This document shows, in pieces, positions 26,565 through 36,542 of a stretch of DNA of 64,000 nt (positions within the stretch are counted from its first letter, which is position 1; the number at the start of each line of letters is the position of its first letter). The DNA lies in the NCBI RefSeq assembly GCF_011189575.1, contig NZ_PUJW01000005.1, positions 124,001 through 188,000 on the forward strand, written 5' to 3'. Source of the stretch: Photorhabdus cinerea. GTDB taxonomy: Bacteria; Pseudomonadota; Gammaproteobacteria; Enterobacterales; Enterobacteriaceae. Below the pieces are notes generated by a model. That model saw only the letters and a list, made by a program, of their open reading frames with translations. It was not told the origin of the DNA and searched no databases. A program made the position numbers and the translations under genes.

Positions 26565-26817
26565 TTAATTTTCGAGATGATATTGTCCTGACAGGAGTAT
26601 GTGTCAGATACTTGAACATATTGAAAGCAGCTGGACTTTTGGTTGTTGGTAAACCATGTTCATTCAGAAAAAACTTACCACTAAACACTAATATTTCTCC
26701 TTTTTGTTTTGCACTGTTTGTATACATACCATCAATAAAATCCTCATGTTGGCGGATAATACAGTTGGCTTTTTCCAATAATTGCTCACGTTTAATCGGT
26801 GTCGTTCTCTTTTGCAT
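26565..26817 (-). pseudogene. yciN: yciN (DUF2498) with a frameshift near its 3' end
   Basis: From the ATG at 26817 (AAGGA upstream) the frame matches E. coli YciN: KREQLLEKANCIIRQHED, GEILVFSGKFFLNEHGLPTTKS and AAFNMFKYLTHT. At about base 26594 the frame then shifts. Removing a single C restores LSGQYHLEN and a stop at 26565, the equivalent of the E. coli ending LSEKYHLVD. As written the frame instead runs on to 26491 with an unrelated tail. It may be a real one-base insertion or an assembly error. The position next to topA matches E. coli. YciN's function is unknown. Confidence 0.85.
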
Positions 26818-27116
26818 TTGTCTGTCCTTGTCAAAAATAATTTGTTGCGCATCATTTTTTATCAGGTAGAGTGTGGACTTTTCGTAATGCAGATGGAAGA
26901 TTTTGTTTACGATGATCGTTTTATTCATTTGCATAGCCCATGGGCGGTATCTAAAATACCTTAGATAATTCAACGTGTTTTGAGTTCTGGCAAATCAACT
27001 GGATAAAAATAAGTTGATATATTGAGAATCTATCGCAATATAAAAAGAGGTTTTAAATACCGTGATATGGCTCTGTGAATTCCATCATCTGAAAAGATAA
27101 CTAGGTAAAGATAACT

Positions 27117-29717
27117 ATGGGTAAAGCTCTTGTAATAGTGGAGTCCCCGGCAAAAGCCAAAACAATCAATAAATATCTGGGAAGTGACTACGTGGTGAAA
27201 TCCAGCGTTGGTCATATCCGTGATTTACCGACCAGTGGCTCAGCCAGCCAAAAGAGTTCAAACTCATCTAGCGATAAGCCTAAGAAGAAAGTTAAAAAGG
27301 ATGAGAAAGCGGCGTTAGTCAACCGTATGGGGGTTGATCCATACCGCGGCTGGGAAGCTAATTATCAGATTTTGCCAGGTAAAGAGAAGGTTGTGGCGGA
27401 GCTGAAATCACTAGCTGAAAAAGCAGATCATGTTTATCTCGCAACGGATCTTGACCGTGAAGGAGAAGCCATTGCATGGCACTTGCGGGAGGTGATTGGT
27501 GGCGATAGTGATCGTTTTAGCCGGGTTGTTTTTAACGAAATTACTAAAAACGCTATTAAGCAGGCGTTTGATAAGCCGGGTGAATTGAATATTGACCGGA
27601 TAAATGCCCAACAAGCCCGTCGTTTTATGGATCGGGTTGTCGGTTATATGGTTTCTCCACTGCTGTGGAAAAAAGTTGCGAGAGGGCTTTCTGCTGGTCG
27701 TGTGCAATCCGTAGCAGTGCGTCTTGTTGTAGAAAGAGAGCGTGAAATTAAAGCGTTTGTACCAGAAGAATATTGGCAGTTACATGCTGATTTGCTGGCA
27801 AAAGGTGAAATTTCACTGCATATGGAAGTGACTCATAAACGGGGTAAACCGTTTAAGCCAGTTAATAGTGAACAAACTCAAGCCGCTGTATCTTTGCTGG
27901 AAAAAGCCCGTTATAAGGTTATTGATCGTGAAGATCGACCAACATCCAGTAAACCCGGGGCGCCGTTTATCACATCCACATTGCAACAAGCTGCCAGCAC
28001 CCGTTTAGGATTTGGTGTTAAAAAGACCATGATGATGGCTCAGCGTTTGTATGAAGCTGGACATATTACCTATATGCGTACTGACTCAACTAACCTGAGT
28101 CAGGATGCGCTGGATATGGTTCGTGGTTATATCAGTGATAATTTTGGTGGCAAATACCTACCGAAAGCAGCGAATACCTACAGCAGTAAAGAAAATTCAC
28201 AAGAAGCGCACGAAGCGATTCGCCCTTCCAGTGTTGATGTCATGGCTGAACAACTGAAAGATATGGATGCTGATGCTCAAAAACTCTATCAGCTTATCTG
28301 GCGTCAGTTTGTTGCTTGTCAAATGACACCAGCGAAATATGATTCCACAACGCTGACTGTACAGGCTGGTGATTTTGAGTTGCGAGCCAAAGGCCGTACA
28401 TTACGTTTTGACGGTTGGACAAAAGTGATGCCTGCGCTGCGTAAAGGTGATGAAGATCACACGTTGCCTATTGTTGAGGTTGGTACTGAACTTGACTTAC
28501 AACAACTGATTCCGAGCCAGCACTTTACCAAACCACCAGCACGTTACAGTGAGGCATCTTTGGTTAAAGAGTTGGAAAAACGCGGTATTGGTCGTCCATC
28601 TACCTATGCTTCCATTATCTCTACGATTCAAGATCGTGGTTATGTTCGGGTGGAAAGCCGTCGTTTTTACTCGGAGAAAATGGGTGAGATTGTTACTGAT
28701 CGGCTGGAGGAAAATTTCAACGAGCTGATGAGTTATGATTTTACCGCACGGATGGAAGATCAGCTTGATCAGGTTGCAAGTAATAAAGCTGAATGGAAAG
28801 GGGTTCTGGATGAGTTTTTCACTGATTTCAGTGAACAGCTAGAAGTTGCAAATAAAGACCCGGAAGATGGGGGGATGCGGCCTAATCCTATGGTGATAAC
28901 GTCCATTGCGTGCCCGACTTGTGATCGTCCTATGGGAATTCGAACTGCAACTACGGGTGTTTTCTTGGGCTGTTCGGGTTATGCGCTATCACCGAAAGAA
29001 CGTTGCAAACAGACGATTAACCTTATTCCTGAAAATGAAATTCTCAACATTTTAGAAGGGGATGAAGCGGAAACAAATGCGTTGCGTGCTCGTCGCCGTT
29101 GTAAAAAATGTGGCACAGCAATGGACAGTTATCTCATCGATAACCAACGTAAATTGCATGTCTGTGGTAATAACCCTGCTTGTGATAGCTATGAAGTGGA
29201 AGAAGGTGAGTTTCGCATTAAAGGGTATGACGGCCCGATTATTGAATGTGATAAATGTAGTTCTGAAATGCACCTGAAAATGGGGCGTTTTGGTAAATAC
29301 ATGGGTTGTACCAACGAAACTTGTAAAAATACCCGTAAGATCCTGCGTAGTGGAGAAGTCGCGCCACCAAAAGAAGATCCAGTACCATTACCAGAGCTGC
29401 CTTGTGAAAAGTCTGATGCATATTTTGTATTGCGTGATGGCGCTGCCGGTGTATTTTTAGCGGCTAATACTTTCCCTAAATCCAGGGAAACGAGGGCACC
29501 ATTGGTAGAAGAGTTGGTTCTCTTTAAAGACCGCCTGCCGGAAAAATTACGTTATCTGGCTGATGCGCCTGTGGCAGATGCTGAGGGTAATAAAACTGTT
29601 ATCCGTTTCAGTCGTAAAACTAAACAGCAATATGCTGCTTCAGAGAAAAATGGCAAGGCAACGGGGTGGAGCGTGTTCTATGTTGATGGAAAATGGATTG
29701 AGAAAGATAAAAAGTAA
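27117..29717 (+). CDS. topA: DNA topoisomerase I
   Basis: Type IA topoisomerase that relaxes negative supercoils through a 5'-phosphotyrosine link. The Toprim domain starts at KALVIVESPAKAKTINKYLG, with its acidic triad in YLATDLDREGEAIAWHL. The active-site Tyr is in ITYMRTDSTNLS. SLVKELEKRGIGRPSTYASII is strongly conserved. The C terminus holds three four-Cys zinc ribbons (CPTCDRP, CKKCGTA, CDKCSSE) and the final TopA-type DNA-binding region. Length of 866 aa is normal. Two terminators follow. Confidence 0.98.
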   Translation: MGKALVIVESPAKAKTINKYLGSDYVVKSSVGHIRDLPTSGSASQKSSNSSSDKPKKKVKKDEKAALVNRMGVDPYRGWEANYQILPGKEKVVAELKSLAEKADHVYLATDLDREGEAIAWHLREVIGGDSDRFSRVVFNEITKNAIKQAFDKPGELNIDRINAQQARRFMDRVVGYMVSPLLWKKVARGLSAGRVQSVAVRLVVEREREIKAFVPEEYWQLHADLLAKGEISLHMEVTHKRGKPFKPVNSEQTQAAVSLLEKARYKVIDREDRPTSSKPGAPFITSTLQQAASTRLGFGVKKTMMMAQRLYEAGHITYMRTDSTNLSQDALDMVRGYISDNFGGKYLPKAANTYSSKENSQEAHEAIRPSSVDVMAEQLKDMDADAQKLYQLIWRQFVACQMTPAKYDSTTLTVQAGDFELRAKGRTLRFDGWTKVMPALRKGDEDHTLPIVEVGTELDLQQLIPSQHFTKPPARYSEASLVKELEKRGIGRPSTYASIISTIQDRGYVRVESRRFYSEKMGEIVTDRLEENFNELMSYDFTARMEDQLDQVASNKAEWKGVLDEFFTDFSEQLEVANKDPEDGGMRPNPMVITSIACPTCDRPMGIRTATTGVFLGCSGYALSPKERCKQTINLIPENEILNILEGDEAETNALRARRRCKKCGTAMDSYLIDNQRKLHVCGNNPACDSYEVEEGEFRIKGYDGPIIECDKCSSEMHLKMGRFGKYMGCTNETCKNTRKILRSGEVAPPKEDPVPLPELPCEKSDAYFVLRDGAAGVFLAANTFPKSRETRAPLVEELVLFKDRLPEKLRYLADAPVADAEGNKTVIRFSRKTKQQYAASEKNGKATGWSVFYVDGKWIEKDKK

Positions 29718-29724
29718 CAATTAT

Positions 29725-29749
29725 TGAGAGAATTAACCCTCTCTTTTTT
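29725..29749 (+). terminator. Terminator after topA
   Basis: GAGAG, 8-nt loop, CTCTC followed by TTTTTT, directly after the topA stop. Confidence 0.78.
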
Positions 29750-29776
29750 CTCAAAAAGAAGTCATTTTCTTCTATT

Positions 29777-29804
29777 AGCCAACCTTATTAGGTTGGCTTT
29801 TTTC
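29777..29804 (+). terminator. Second, stronger terminator after topA
   Basis: AGCCAACCT pairs with AGGTTGGCT across TATT and is followed by TTTTTT. The 217 bp between it and cysB is AT-rich and should hold the cysB promoter, which I cannot place with confidence. Confidence 0.9.
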
Positions 29805-30021
29805 ATCTATCAACAGAATCTTAAAATATTTGAATTGAAATACAGCTATAACTTTCATTATGATTTTTCAATTATTCGTTATATAAATATATAATCGTGT
29901 TATAGTGGTTATATGCGACGATAAAATTATTTCTATTAGTTATAATAAATAGCAAACAGCAATATCAGGCTAAATTTTAAGTCATAATTGTTCACAGCGT
30001 TTATTCTGGGATGGTACTTAT

Positions 30022-30996
30022 ATGAAATTACAACAACTTCGTTATATTGTGGAGGTGGTAAACCACAACCTTAATGTTTCATCTACAGCTGAAGGGCTGT
30101 ATACGTCTCAACCAGGGATCAGTAAACAGGTTAGGATGCTTGAAGATGAGTTAGGTATTCAGATTTTTTCCCGTAGTGGTAAACACCTGACGCACGTTAC
30201 TCCCGCAGGTGAAGAGGTTGTCCGAATTTCCCGTGAAGTATTGTCCAAAATTGATGCAATACGGTCAGTTGCTAGTGAACATACTTATCCGAATCGTGGT
30301 TCACTATATATTGCCACTACCCATACACAGGCTCGTTATGCATTACCTCCGGTGATTAAAGGATTTATTGAACGTTATCCGCAGGTCTCTTTGCATATGC
30401 ATCAGGGATCGCCGACGCAAATTGCTGAAGCTGTATGTAAAGGGAACGCTGATTTTGCTATCGCAACTGAAGCGCTGCATTTGTACGAAGATCTGATAAT
30501 GTTGCCTTGCTACCATTGGAATAGGACATTAGTTGTTACACCAGATCATCCGTTGGCGGGTAAAGAGAATGTTTCAATTGAAGAATTAGCTAATTATCAA
30601 TTGGTCACTTATACATTTGGTTTTACTGGCCGCTCTGAATTAGATGTTGCATTCGATAAAGTATGCTTAAAGCCTAAAATTGTTTTCACAGCTACTGATG
30701 CCGACGTCATTAAAACTTATGTCCGATTGGGATTAGGTGTGGGGGTTATTGCTAGTATGGCAGTTGATCCGATACAGGATAAAGATCTTATTTGCATTGA
30801 TATGCGTGAGAAATTTGGCTACAGCACGACGAAGATAGGTTTTCGTCGCAGTAGTTTCTTGCGCAGTTATATGTATGATTTTATGTGGCGTTTTGCACCT
30901 CACTTGACGCGAGATGTTGTTGATCAGGCTGTTGCTTTGCGTTCAAATGAAGATATTGAAGCAATGTTCAAAGATATCCAGTTACCAATCGTGTAG
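30022..30996 (+). CDS. cysB: CysB, LysR-type activator of cysteine regulon
   Basis: Transcription activator of sulfate assimilation and cysteine synthesis genes, induced by N-acetylserine or O-acetylserine. The N-terminal winged HTH is MKLQQLRYIVEVVNHNLNVSSTAEGLYTSQPGISKQVRMLEDELG, and the effector-binding domain starts around residue 90 (TTHTQARYALPPVIKGF). RLGLGVGVIASMAVDP is also conserved. Length of 324 aa equals E. coli CysB. It stands alone, with a terminator behind it. Confidence 0.97.
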   Translation: MKLQQLRYIVEVVNHNLNVSSTAEGLYTSQPGISKQVRMLEDELGIQIFSRSGKHLTHVTPAGEEVVRISREVLSKIDAIRSVASEHTYPNRGSLYIATTHTQARYALPPVIKGFIERYPQVSLHMHQGSPTQIAEAVCKGNADFAIATEALHLYEDLIMLPCYHWNRTLVVTPDHPLAGKENVSIEELANYQLVTYTFGFTGRSELDVAFDKVCLKPKIVFTATDADVIKTYVRLGLGVGVIASMAVDPIQDKDLICIDMREKFGYSTTKIGFRRSSFLRSYMYDFMWRFAPHLTRDVVDQAVALRSNEDIEAMFKDIQLPIV

Positions 30997-31007
30997 TAAA
31001 ATGGTGA

Positions 31008-31045
31008 GGGAGATAATGATAGCCATTATCTCCCGGAATTTATTT
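31008..31045. terminator. Terminator between cysB and the convergent 275-aa gene
   Basis: GGGAGATAATG and CATTATCTCCC form a perfect 11-bp stem with a 5-nt loop, followed by a weak T-rich tract. Confidence 0.82.
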
Positions 31046-31046
31046 A

Positions 31047-31874
31047 TTAGAGTGCGTCAAATTCACCACTGAAGAAATCATCTGATTCTTCTATTGATGT
31101 TTTTCTTTGCTTATTAATGAAATTATCAAAACTGGCTTTAACATCGGGATGATCAAGAGCTTCATAGTCGAATACTGATATTAAAGATGAATATTTGAAA
31201 TCAATATTAACATTTTCATTAGAAGCACAACTTGATAAAAAGTTTGCATTACTGCTATCAAAATTAACTTGGTAAAGCTTCAGTTTAGGAATATATACGG
31301 TTTTCTCTCCTACAACTAAGGTATCGATGGCAATCGCCAGCGTTACAGTAGAATAGAAGCCTTTGTTTTTCCGTATACCTAAACGAATCGTTTCCCCTTG
31401 TTTTGTAAGAAAATGGGCGAAATCTGTCAGCATATCTGTATTTTCAAATACAACAACATTCATAATAAAATGAAGGAAACTTTTTGAAATACTTAGACCA
31501 TTTAATGAATCTGTATAGTTTTTAGACTCAACTTTGCTAGTACCCATTAAAGGCAGTTTGCTTACTGCTTTACTCCAGAATGCCATATCTGTCTTATATT
31601 GCTCTCCATGCTTTTCTGCATATTTATTTACATAATTAGTGACGATGGAGGATAAGGCAATCAATGTCTGACTTAAGCTATTGGTTTTTTCTAAAACGTC
31701 TTTTTGATCAGATAATTGTGTTGCTACAATGAATTGTACTAAACCATCTTTTTCATTGTATTTGTTTGTATTTTCTATATTAAAATAAGCTTCATCGATG
31801 TGAAAGAACTTATTGGCTTCATTGATTTTTTCGATATGTTCCTGGTGATTCATAATTGAGTTTTTCATATCCAT
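31047..31874 (-). CDS. Unrecognised 275-aa protein between cysB and acnA
   Basis: I do not recognise this protein. It has no signal peptide or membrane segment and looks soluble and mixed alpha/beta. An N-terminal helical part (EHIEKINEANKFFHIDEAYFNIEN) is followed by a longer helical stretch (about residues 60-150) and a beta-rich part (RLGIRKNKGFYSTVTLAIAI, VYIPKLKLYQVNF). The end is acidic (SIEESDDFFSGEFDAL). AAGGA sits six bases before the ATG. It replaces ymiA/yciX, which lie here in E. coli, so it is an accessory gene, probably genus-restricted and AT-rich. Confidence 0.75.
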   Translation of the reverse strand: MDMKNSIMNHQEHIEKINEANKFFHIDEAYFNIENTNKYNEKDGLVQFIVATQLSDQKDVLEKTNSLSQTLIALSSIVTNYVNKYAEKHGEQYKTDMAFWSKAVSKLPLMGTSKVESKNYTDSLNGLSISKSFLHFIMNVVVFENTDMLTDFAHFLTKQGETIRLGIRKNKGFYSTVTLAIAIDTLVVGEKTVYIPKLKLYQVNFDSSNANFLSSCASNENVNIDFKYSSLISVFDYEALDHPDVKASFDNFINKQRKTSIEESDDFFSGEFDAL

Positions 31875-32121
31875 GATTTATCCTTATTCTTTTGATTAAT
31901 TATTTAAATCCAATTGATGGAAAACTAATTCTATCCGATTATCATTCGATTGTTTACCCGACTAAATTATCAAAATTTATTACTGAAATTCTGATAGATA
32001 CACTGAATTAGCAAATTGTGTGGCAATAAAAAACAAATACCTGCTTATATGTTATGTTTAACTTGTGCCATTATCATTAAGATGGCTTTAAGTTACGCCA
32101 AGATAATAAGAAGGAGGAGTT

Positions 32122-34797
32122 ATGTCGTTTGATTTGAAAAAGGTTTGTGTTTCAACACTTTCCGCTGCAAGTAAAGAGTATGATTATTACAGTTTACCAC
32201 TGGTTGCTAAACATTTAGGCGATATTTCCCGCTTGCCTAAATCAATGAAAGTTCTTCTGGAAAATCTACTACGCAATATTGATGGCAACTCTGTTGTTGT
32301 TGATGATTTAAAGGCCATTATTGATTGGCAAAATACAGGCCATGCAAACAGGGAAATTGCTTACCGGCCAGCACGGGTATTGATGCAGGATTTTACCGGA
32401 GTTCCGGCCGTCGTTGATTTAGCGGCGATGAGGGACGCGGTTCAGCGCCTTGGTGGAGATGTTGAACAGGTTAATCCATTGTCACCGGTTGATCTGGTCA
32501 TTGATCATTCAGTCATGGTGGATAAATTTGGCACGGAAAATGCCTTTGAACAAAATGTTCAATTAGAAATGGAACGTAACTATGAACGTTACCTGTTTCT
32601 GCGTTGGGGACAACATGCATTTAACCGTTTTCGCGTAGTACCGCCAGGAACAGGAATTTGCCATCAGGTAAACCTGGAATACCTGGGTAAAACGGTTTGG
32701 CATGAAACGTATAACGGGCGGGAGTTGGCTTATCCTGATACCCTGGTTGGCACTGATTCTCATACCACCATGATCAATGGCCTCGGTGTTCTGGGGTGGG
32801 GGGTTGGTGGTATTGAAGCGGAAGCGGCTATGTTAGGACAACCTGTTTCCATGCTTATCCCTGATGTGGTTGGTTTTAAACTCACCGGCAAGTTACGCGA
32901 AGGGATTACTGCGACAGATCTTGTGCTGACAGTGACTCAGATGCTGCGTAAACAGGGTGTGGTTGGGAAATTTGTTGAATTTTATGGTGATGGATTAGCT
33001 GATTTGCCGCTGGCAGACCGGGCAACCATTGCCAATATGTCACCGGAATATGGTGCGACTTGTGGCTTCTTCCCGGTAGATGATATTACGCTGAGTTATA
33101 TGCGGTTGACAGGGCGCACAGAACAGCAGATTGCTCTGGTTGAAACATATTGTAAAATCCAGGGGTTATGGCGAAATCCGGGTGATGAACCGGTATTCAC
33201 CAGCAGTCTTGAACTGGATATGTCGACGGTGGAGGCCAGTCTCGCCGGGCCGAAACGTCCACAGGATAGAGTTGCTTTAGCGCGGGTACCACAGGCATTT
33301 CAGTCAGCCATTGATCTGGAGATGAATAAAGCCCAGGGAAAAGTAGCCTCAGCGCCGGTTAATCTGGATAACCAGACCTATGAGTTAGAAGATGGTGCTG
33401 TTGTCATTGCCGCGATTACTTCTTGTACCAACACATCTAACCCCAGTGTGATGATGGCCGCGGGTTTACTGGCGCAAAAAGCGGTTGAGAAAGGGCTTAA
33501 ACGCCAGCCATGGGTAAAAACCTCACTGGCACCCGGCTCGAAAGTGGTAACGGATTATCTTGAACTTGCCGGCTTTACGCCATATCTGGAGAAACTTGGC
33601 TTTAATCTGGTGGGGTACGGCTGTACAACTTGCATCGGTAACTCCGGGCCATTGCCTGAACCGATTGAAACTGCGATTAAGCAAGCTGATCTTACCGTCG
33701 GTGCGGTCCTGTCTGGTAACCGGAACTTTGAAGGTCGGATTCATCCTCTGATAAAGACTAACTGGCTGGCATCCCCACCGTTAGTTGTGGCATATGCTTT
33801 ATCTGGCAGCATGAAAAAGGATCTGACCAAAGATCCTCTTGGTCAGGATCAGCAAGGCAATGATGTCTATTTGAAAGACATATGGCCTGACAGGAAAGAA
33901 ATTGCCGAAGCGGTTGATAAAGTTAAGGTTGACATGTTTCACAAAGAGTACGCCGAAGTATTTGATGGTGATGAGACATGGCAGTCGCTGGATGTCGCCA
34001 GTTCTGTAACTTATGACTTCCAGCCTGATTCTACCTACATTCGCCACCCGCCATTCTTTAGTGAGATGACAGTAGAGCCGGAGGCCATAACGGATATTCA
34101 TGGCGCAAATATATTGGCTATTCTTGGGGATTCTGTAACGACAGACCATATTTCTCCTGCGGGAAATATCAAAACTGACAGCCCAGCAGGGCGCTATCTT
34201 CAGGAGCATGGCGTTGCTCCTAAAGATTTTAACTCTTATGGATCAAGACGTGGTAACCATGAAGTTATGATGCGTGGCACTTTCGCTAATATCCGTATCC
34301 GTAATGAGATGATTTCTGGCGTAGAAGGAGGATATACCCGTCATATACCATCACAGACACAATTAGCGATTTATGATGCGGCCATGCGTTATCAGCAAGA
34401 AAAAATACCCTTAGCTGTGATTGCGGGTAAAGAATATGGTTCTGGTTCGAGCCGAGACTGGGCCGCGAAAGGAACCCGGTTATTGGGGGTTCGGGTGGTT
34501 ATTGCGGAATCATTTGAACGTATTCACCGTTCGAACCTGATTGGTATGGGGGTATTACCGTTAGAGTTTCCCCAGGGAATAAACCGTAAGACGTTGAATC
34601 TGAAAGGTGATGAAACGATTGATATTGGAGGGATGAATAATCTCAAGCCTGGTCAAACCGTATCGGTAAAAATGACTTATGCTGATGGACGCAAGGAAAT
34701 TGTTAATGCTCGGTGTCGTATTGATACCGGGACTGAATTGGATTATTTTCGTAATGGCGGTATCTTGCATTATGTTATCCGTCATATGTTGAAATAA
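32122..34797 (+). CDS. acnA: Aconitate hydratase A
   Basis: Isomerises citrate to isocitrate in the TCA cycle and survives oxidative stress better than AcnB. The [4Fe-4S] ligands are in SCTNTSNPSVM and GYGCTTCIGNSGP. VGTDSHTTMINGLGVLGWGVGGIEAEA and the swivelling C-terminal domain with AGKEYGSGSSRDWAAKG are present. Length of 891 aa matches E. coli. AAGGAGGAG precedes the ATG, a very strong binding site. The 247 bp upstream is the promoter region; I cannot place a regulator site there. Confidence 0.98.
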   Translation: MSFDLKKVCVSTLSAASKEYDYYSLPLVAKHLGDISRLPKSMKVLLENLLRNIDGNSVVVDDLKAIIDWQNTGHANREIAYRPARVLMQDFTGVPAVVDLAAMRDAVQRLGGDVEQVNPLSPVDLVIDHSVMVDKFGTENAFEQNVQLEMERNYERYLFLRWGQHAFNRFRVVPPGTGICHQVNLEYLGKTVWHETYNGRELAYPDTLVGTDSHTTMINGLGVLGWGVGGIEAEAAMLGQPVSMLIPDVVGFKLTGKLREGITATDLVLTVTQMLRKQGVVGKFVEFYGDGLADLPLADRATIANMSPEYGATCGFFPVDDITLSYMRLTGRTEQQIALVETYCKIQGLWRNPGDEPVFTSSLELDMSTVEASLAGPKRPQDRVALARVPQAFQSAIDLEMNKAQGKVASAPVNLDNQTYELEDGAVVIAAITSCTNTSNPSVMMAAGLLAQKAVEKGLKRQPWVKTSLAPGSKVVTDYLELAGFTPYLEKLGFNLVGYGCTTCIGNSGPLPEPIETAIKQADLTVGAVLSGNRNFEGRIHPLIKTNWLASPPLVVAYALSGSMKKDLTKDPLGQDQQGNDVYLKDIWPDRKEIAEAVDKVKVDMFHKEYAEVFDGDETWQSLDVASSVTYDFQPDSTYIRHPPFFSEMTVEPEAITDIHGANILAILGDSVTTDHISPAGNIKTDSPAGRYLQEHGVAPKDFNSYGSRRGNHEVMMRGTFANIRIRNEMISGVEGGYTRHIPSQTQLAIYDAAMRYQQEKIPLAVIAGKEYGSGSSRDWAAKGTRLLGVRVVIAESFERIHRSNLIGMGVLPLEFPQGINRKTLNLKGDETIDIGGMNNLKPGQTVSVKMTYADGRKEIVNARCRIDTGTELDYFRNGGILHYVIRHMLK

Positions 34798-34811
34798 TTT
34801 TTATATGGTAT

Positions 34812-34842
34812 AAAGACGGCGCTGATATTGGCGTCGTCTTTG
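34812..34842 (+). terminator. Terminator after acnA
   Basis: AAAGACG and CGTCTTT bound a hairpin about 14 bp after the acnA stop. The loop contains a second short GC match. Confidence 0.65.
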
Positions 34843-34877
34843 CTTGTTTAAGTGGGTGAAAAAATAACTTGAGGTTC

Positions 34878-35507
34878 TTAGGTAATATCTTTAGGTAATA
34901 AATGTCCCATTTTGTTGGCTTTGGTATCCAGATAATAAGCATTTTTAGGGTTGCGACCGGTAATTAGCGGAACGCGTTCCACAATGTTAATACCTGCTTC
35001 GTTCATAATTTCTACTTTTTTAGGGTTGTTTGTCAGTAAACGGATAGCATTAACTCCCAACAATTTATACATGTCTGCGCATAAAGTGAAATCACGTTCA
35101 TCGGCGGCGAAACCTAACTGATGGTTAGCTTCGACTGTATCTATTCCTTGATCCTGTAACGCATAGGCCCGAATTTTGTTTATCAGACCAATATTACGGC
35201 CTTCCTGTCGGTGATAAAGTAATATACCGCTCCCTTCTTTAGCGATCTGAGCAAGGGCTGATTCAAGTTGAAAGCCACAATCACAACGTAAACTGAATAG
35301 GGCATCACCTGTCAGACATTCTGAATGGATTCTGGAGAGAACAGGTTCATTATCAGAAATATTACCGTATACCAAGGCGACATGATCTCGGCCGGTGACA
35401 ATTTCTTCAAAACCGACCATTAAAAAGTCACCCCATGGCGTGGGTAATTTAGCTTCAGATACTCGTTTTAATTGCATTTTATTTTTCATATGTTGATTCA
35501 GACTCAT
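34878..35507 (-). CDS. ribA: GTP cyclohydrolase II
   Basis: First step of riboflavin synthesis: opens GTP to diaminohydroxyribosylaminopyrimidinone phosphate with loss of formate and pyrophosphate. Zinc ligands are in SECLTGDALFSLRCDCGFQLE. The catalytic segment is YHRQEGRNIGLINKIRAYALQDQG, followed by LGFAADERDF and LLTNNPKKVE. E. coli RibA begins MQLKRV, which is the third methionine here (base 35477), so the ten extra residues may not be translated. None of the three starts has a clear binding site. Confidence 0.95.
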   Translation of the reverse strand: MSLNQHMKNKMQLKRVSEAKLPTPWGDFLMVGFEEIVTGRDHVALVYGNISDNEPVLSRIHSECLTGDALFSLRCDCGFQLESALAQIAKEGSGILLYHRQEGRNIGLINKIRAYALQDQGIDTVEANHQLGFAADERDFTLCADMYKLLGVNAIRLLTNNPKKVEIMNEAGINIVERVPLITGRNPKNAYYLDTKANKMGHLLPKDIT

Positions 35508-35725
35508 TGTAAGAATAGATAAAGAAAAACAATACCGGTCTGGGAAATCAGCTGAAACTGCATAGGAGGTTTTCTCTGGTTATAACGTGTATATATTTTG
35601 CCATATTTGCAAAAAATTATCTGTGAAAATTTTTAAATAATTATATGTAAGCAAGAGTTATAGCATCAGTATGTTAAGCTATAAGCAGATTTCTAAAATG
35701 TACATAAAAGTATTTCGTATCAGAC

Positions 35726-36211
35726 ATGAATCAATTCATCAAGCCTATTGTTGTAGTAACATTGATTTTATTGCTGCCATCTGTAGCGGTGTTGGTAGAA
35801 GGGTGGCAATGGCAACCGATGGGGGGAGCTTGTGGCTTGAAATACTGTATTGGATAACGGATACCTTTGCTGAGCCATGGGGGTTATCTGATTTCTCTAT
35901 TTTTTATTTTCTGGTTATTATTATCCCGTACTCCGGCCAAACAGGGAATAATATTGGTTGCGGTTGTTGTAGGGGAGCTTTTAGTGGGACAGAGAATAAA
36001 GATATTAATTAAAAAATACGGTTAAGGAGCCTCGCCCCTATGTCGTCTGGTTAGCAAAAAATTATCAAGTACCAACAAGTGAGTTTTATCAGCATCAGAG
36101 AAAACAGCGAGCTAAGTTACTGAAACAATATCTGAGAACCGATCATCGTATTTCTCACTGGCAACTCATTCACTGGAAAAATGAAACGGGGTATGCATTT
36201 CCTTCGGGACA
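35726..36211 (+). pseudogene. pgpB: pgpB remnant: frameshifted and truncated at an ERIC element
   Basis: The position after ribA is that of pgpB (phosphatidylglycerophosphatase B / undecaprenyl-pyrophosphate phosphatase). Pieces of the protein are found in different frames. An N-terminal anchor ends VEGWQWQPM; the next piece is LYWITDTFAEPWG; and EPRPYVVWLAKNYQVPTSEFYQ holds phosphatase motif 1. The last piece ends GYAFPSGH, the start of motif 2. The ERIC copy begins at the next base, and no C-terminal half follows it. At least two frameshifts and the loss of motif 3 make it non-functional. Confidence 0.88.
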
Positions 36212-36338
36212 TATACCTTATGGATTTCAAGATGCAGCGCGGCGGCAAGTGAACGCATCCTCGGGAGCATAGATAACGATGTGACTGGGGTAAGTGAAAG
36301 CAGCCAACAAAGTAGCAACTTGAAAGATGAAGGGTATA
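36212..36338 (+). repeat. ERIC element, full length (127 bp), at the end of pgpB
   Basis: Starts TATACCTTATGGATTTCAAG and ends AAGATGAAGGGTATA, with the central GTGACTGGGGTAAGTG block. It abuts the PSGH codons of the pgpB remnant. The 204 bp from here to lapA contains no further gene. Confidence 0.94.
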
Positions 36339-36542
36339 AACGTCCTCACTTCAAATAAGGTTTTAATATGTAATTGCTTCCTATTTACACTAAGTTAATG
36401 AGAAGACATTAAGAAAGCGCTGAAAGGAGCATTTATCGTAATAAATTGCTTCCTTTGTCCAGACTGGAAATGCTAATTTAACGAGTCGTTATGCCGGTTA
36501 TTTGGCATAATACCCAAGCAACGATAGATAACAGGAAAAAAT

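Noticed and set aside
33799..34209. 136-codon minus-strand frame inside acnA
   Set aside because: Antisense shadow of a highly conserved gene.
35671..36012. 113-codon frame read as an independent gene
   Set aside because: Its middle is one reading-frame piece of the broken pgpB and the rest is out of frame.
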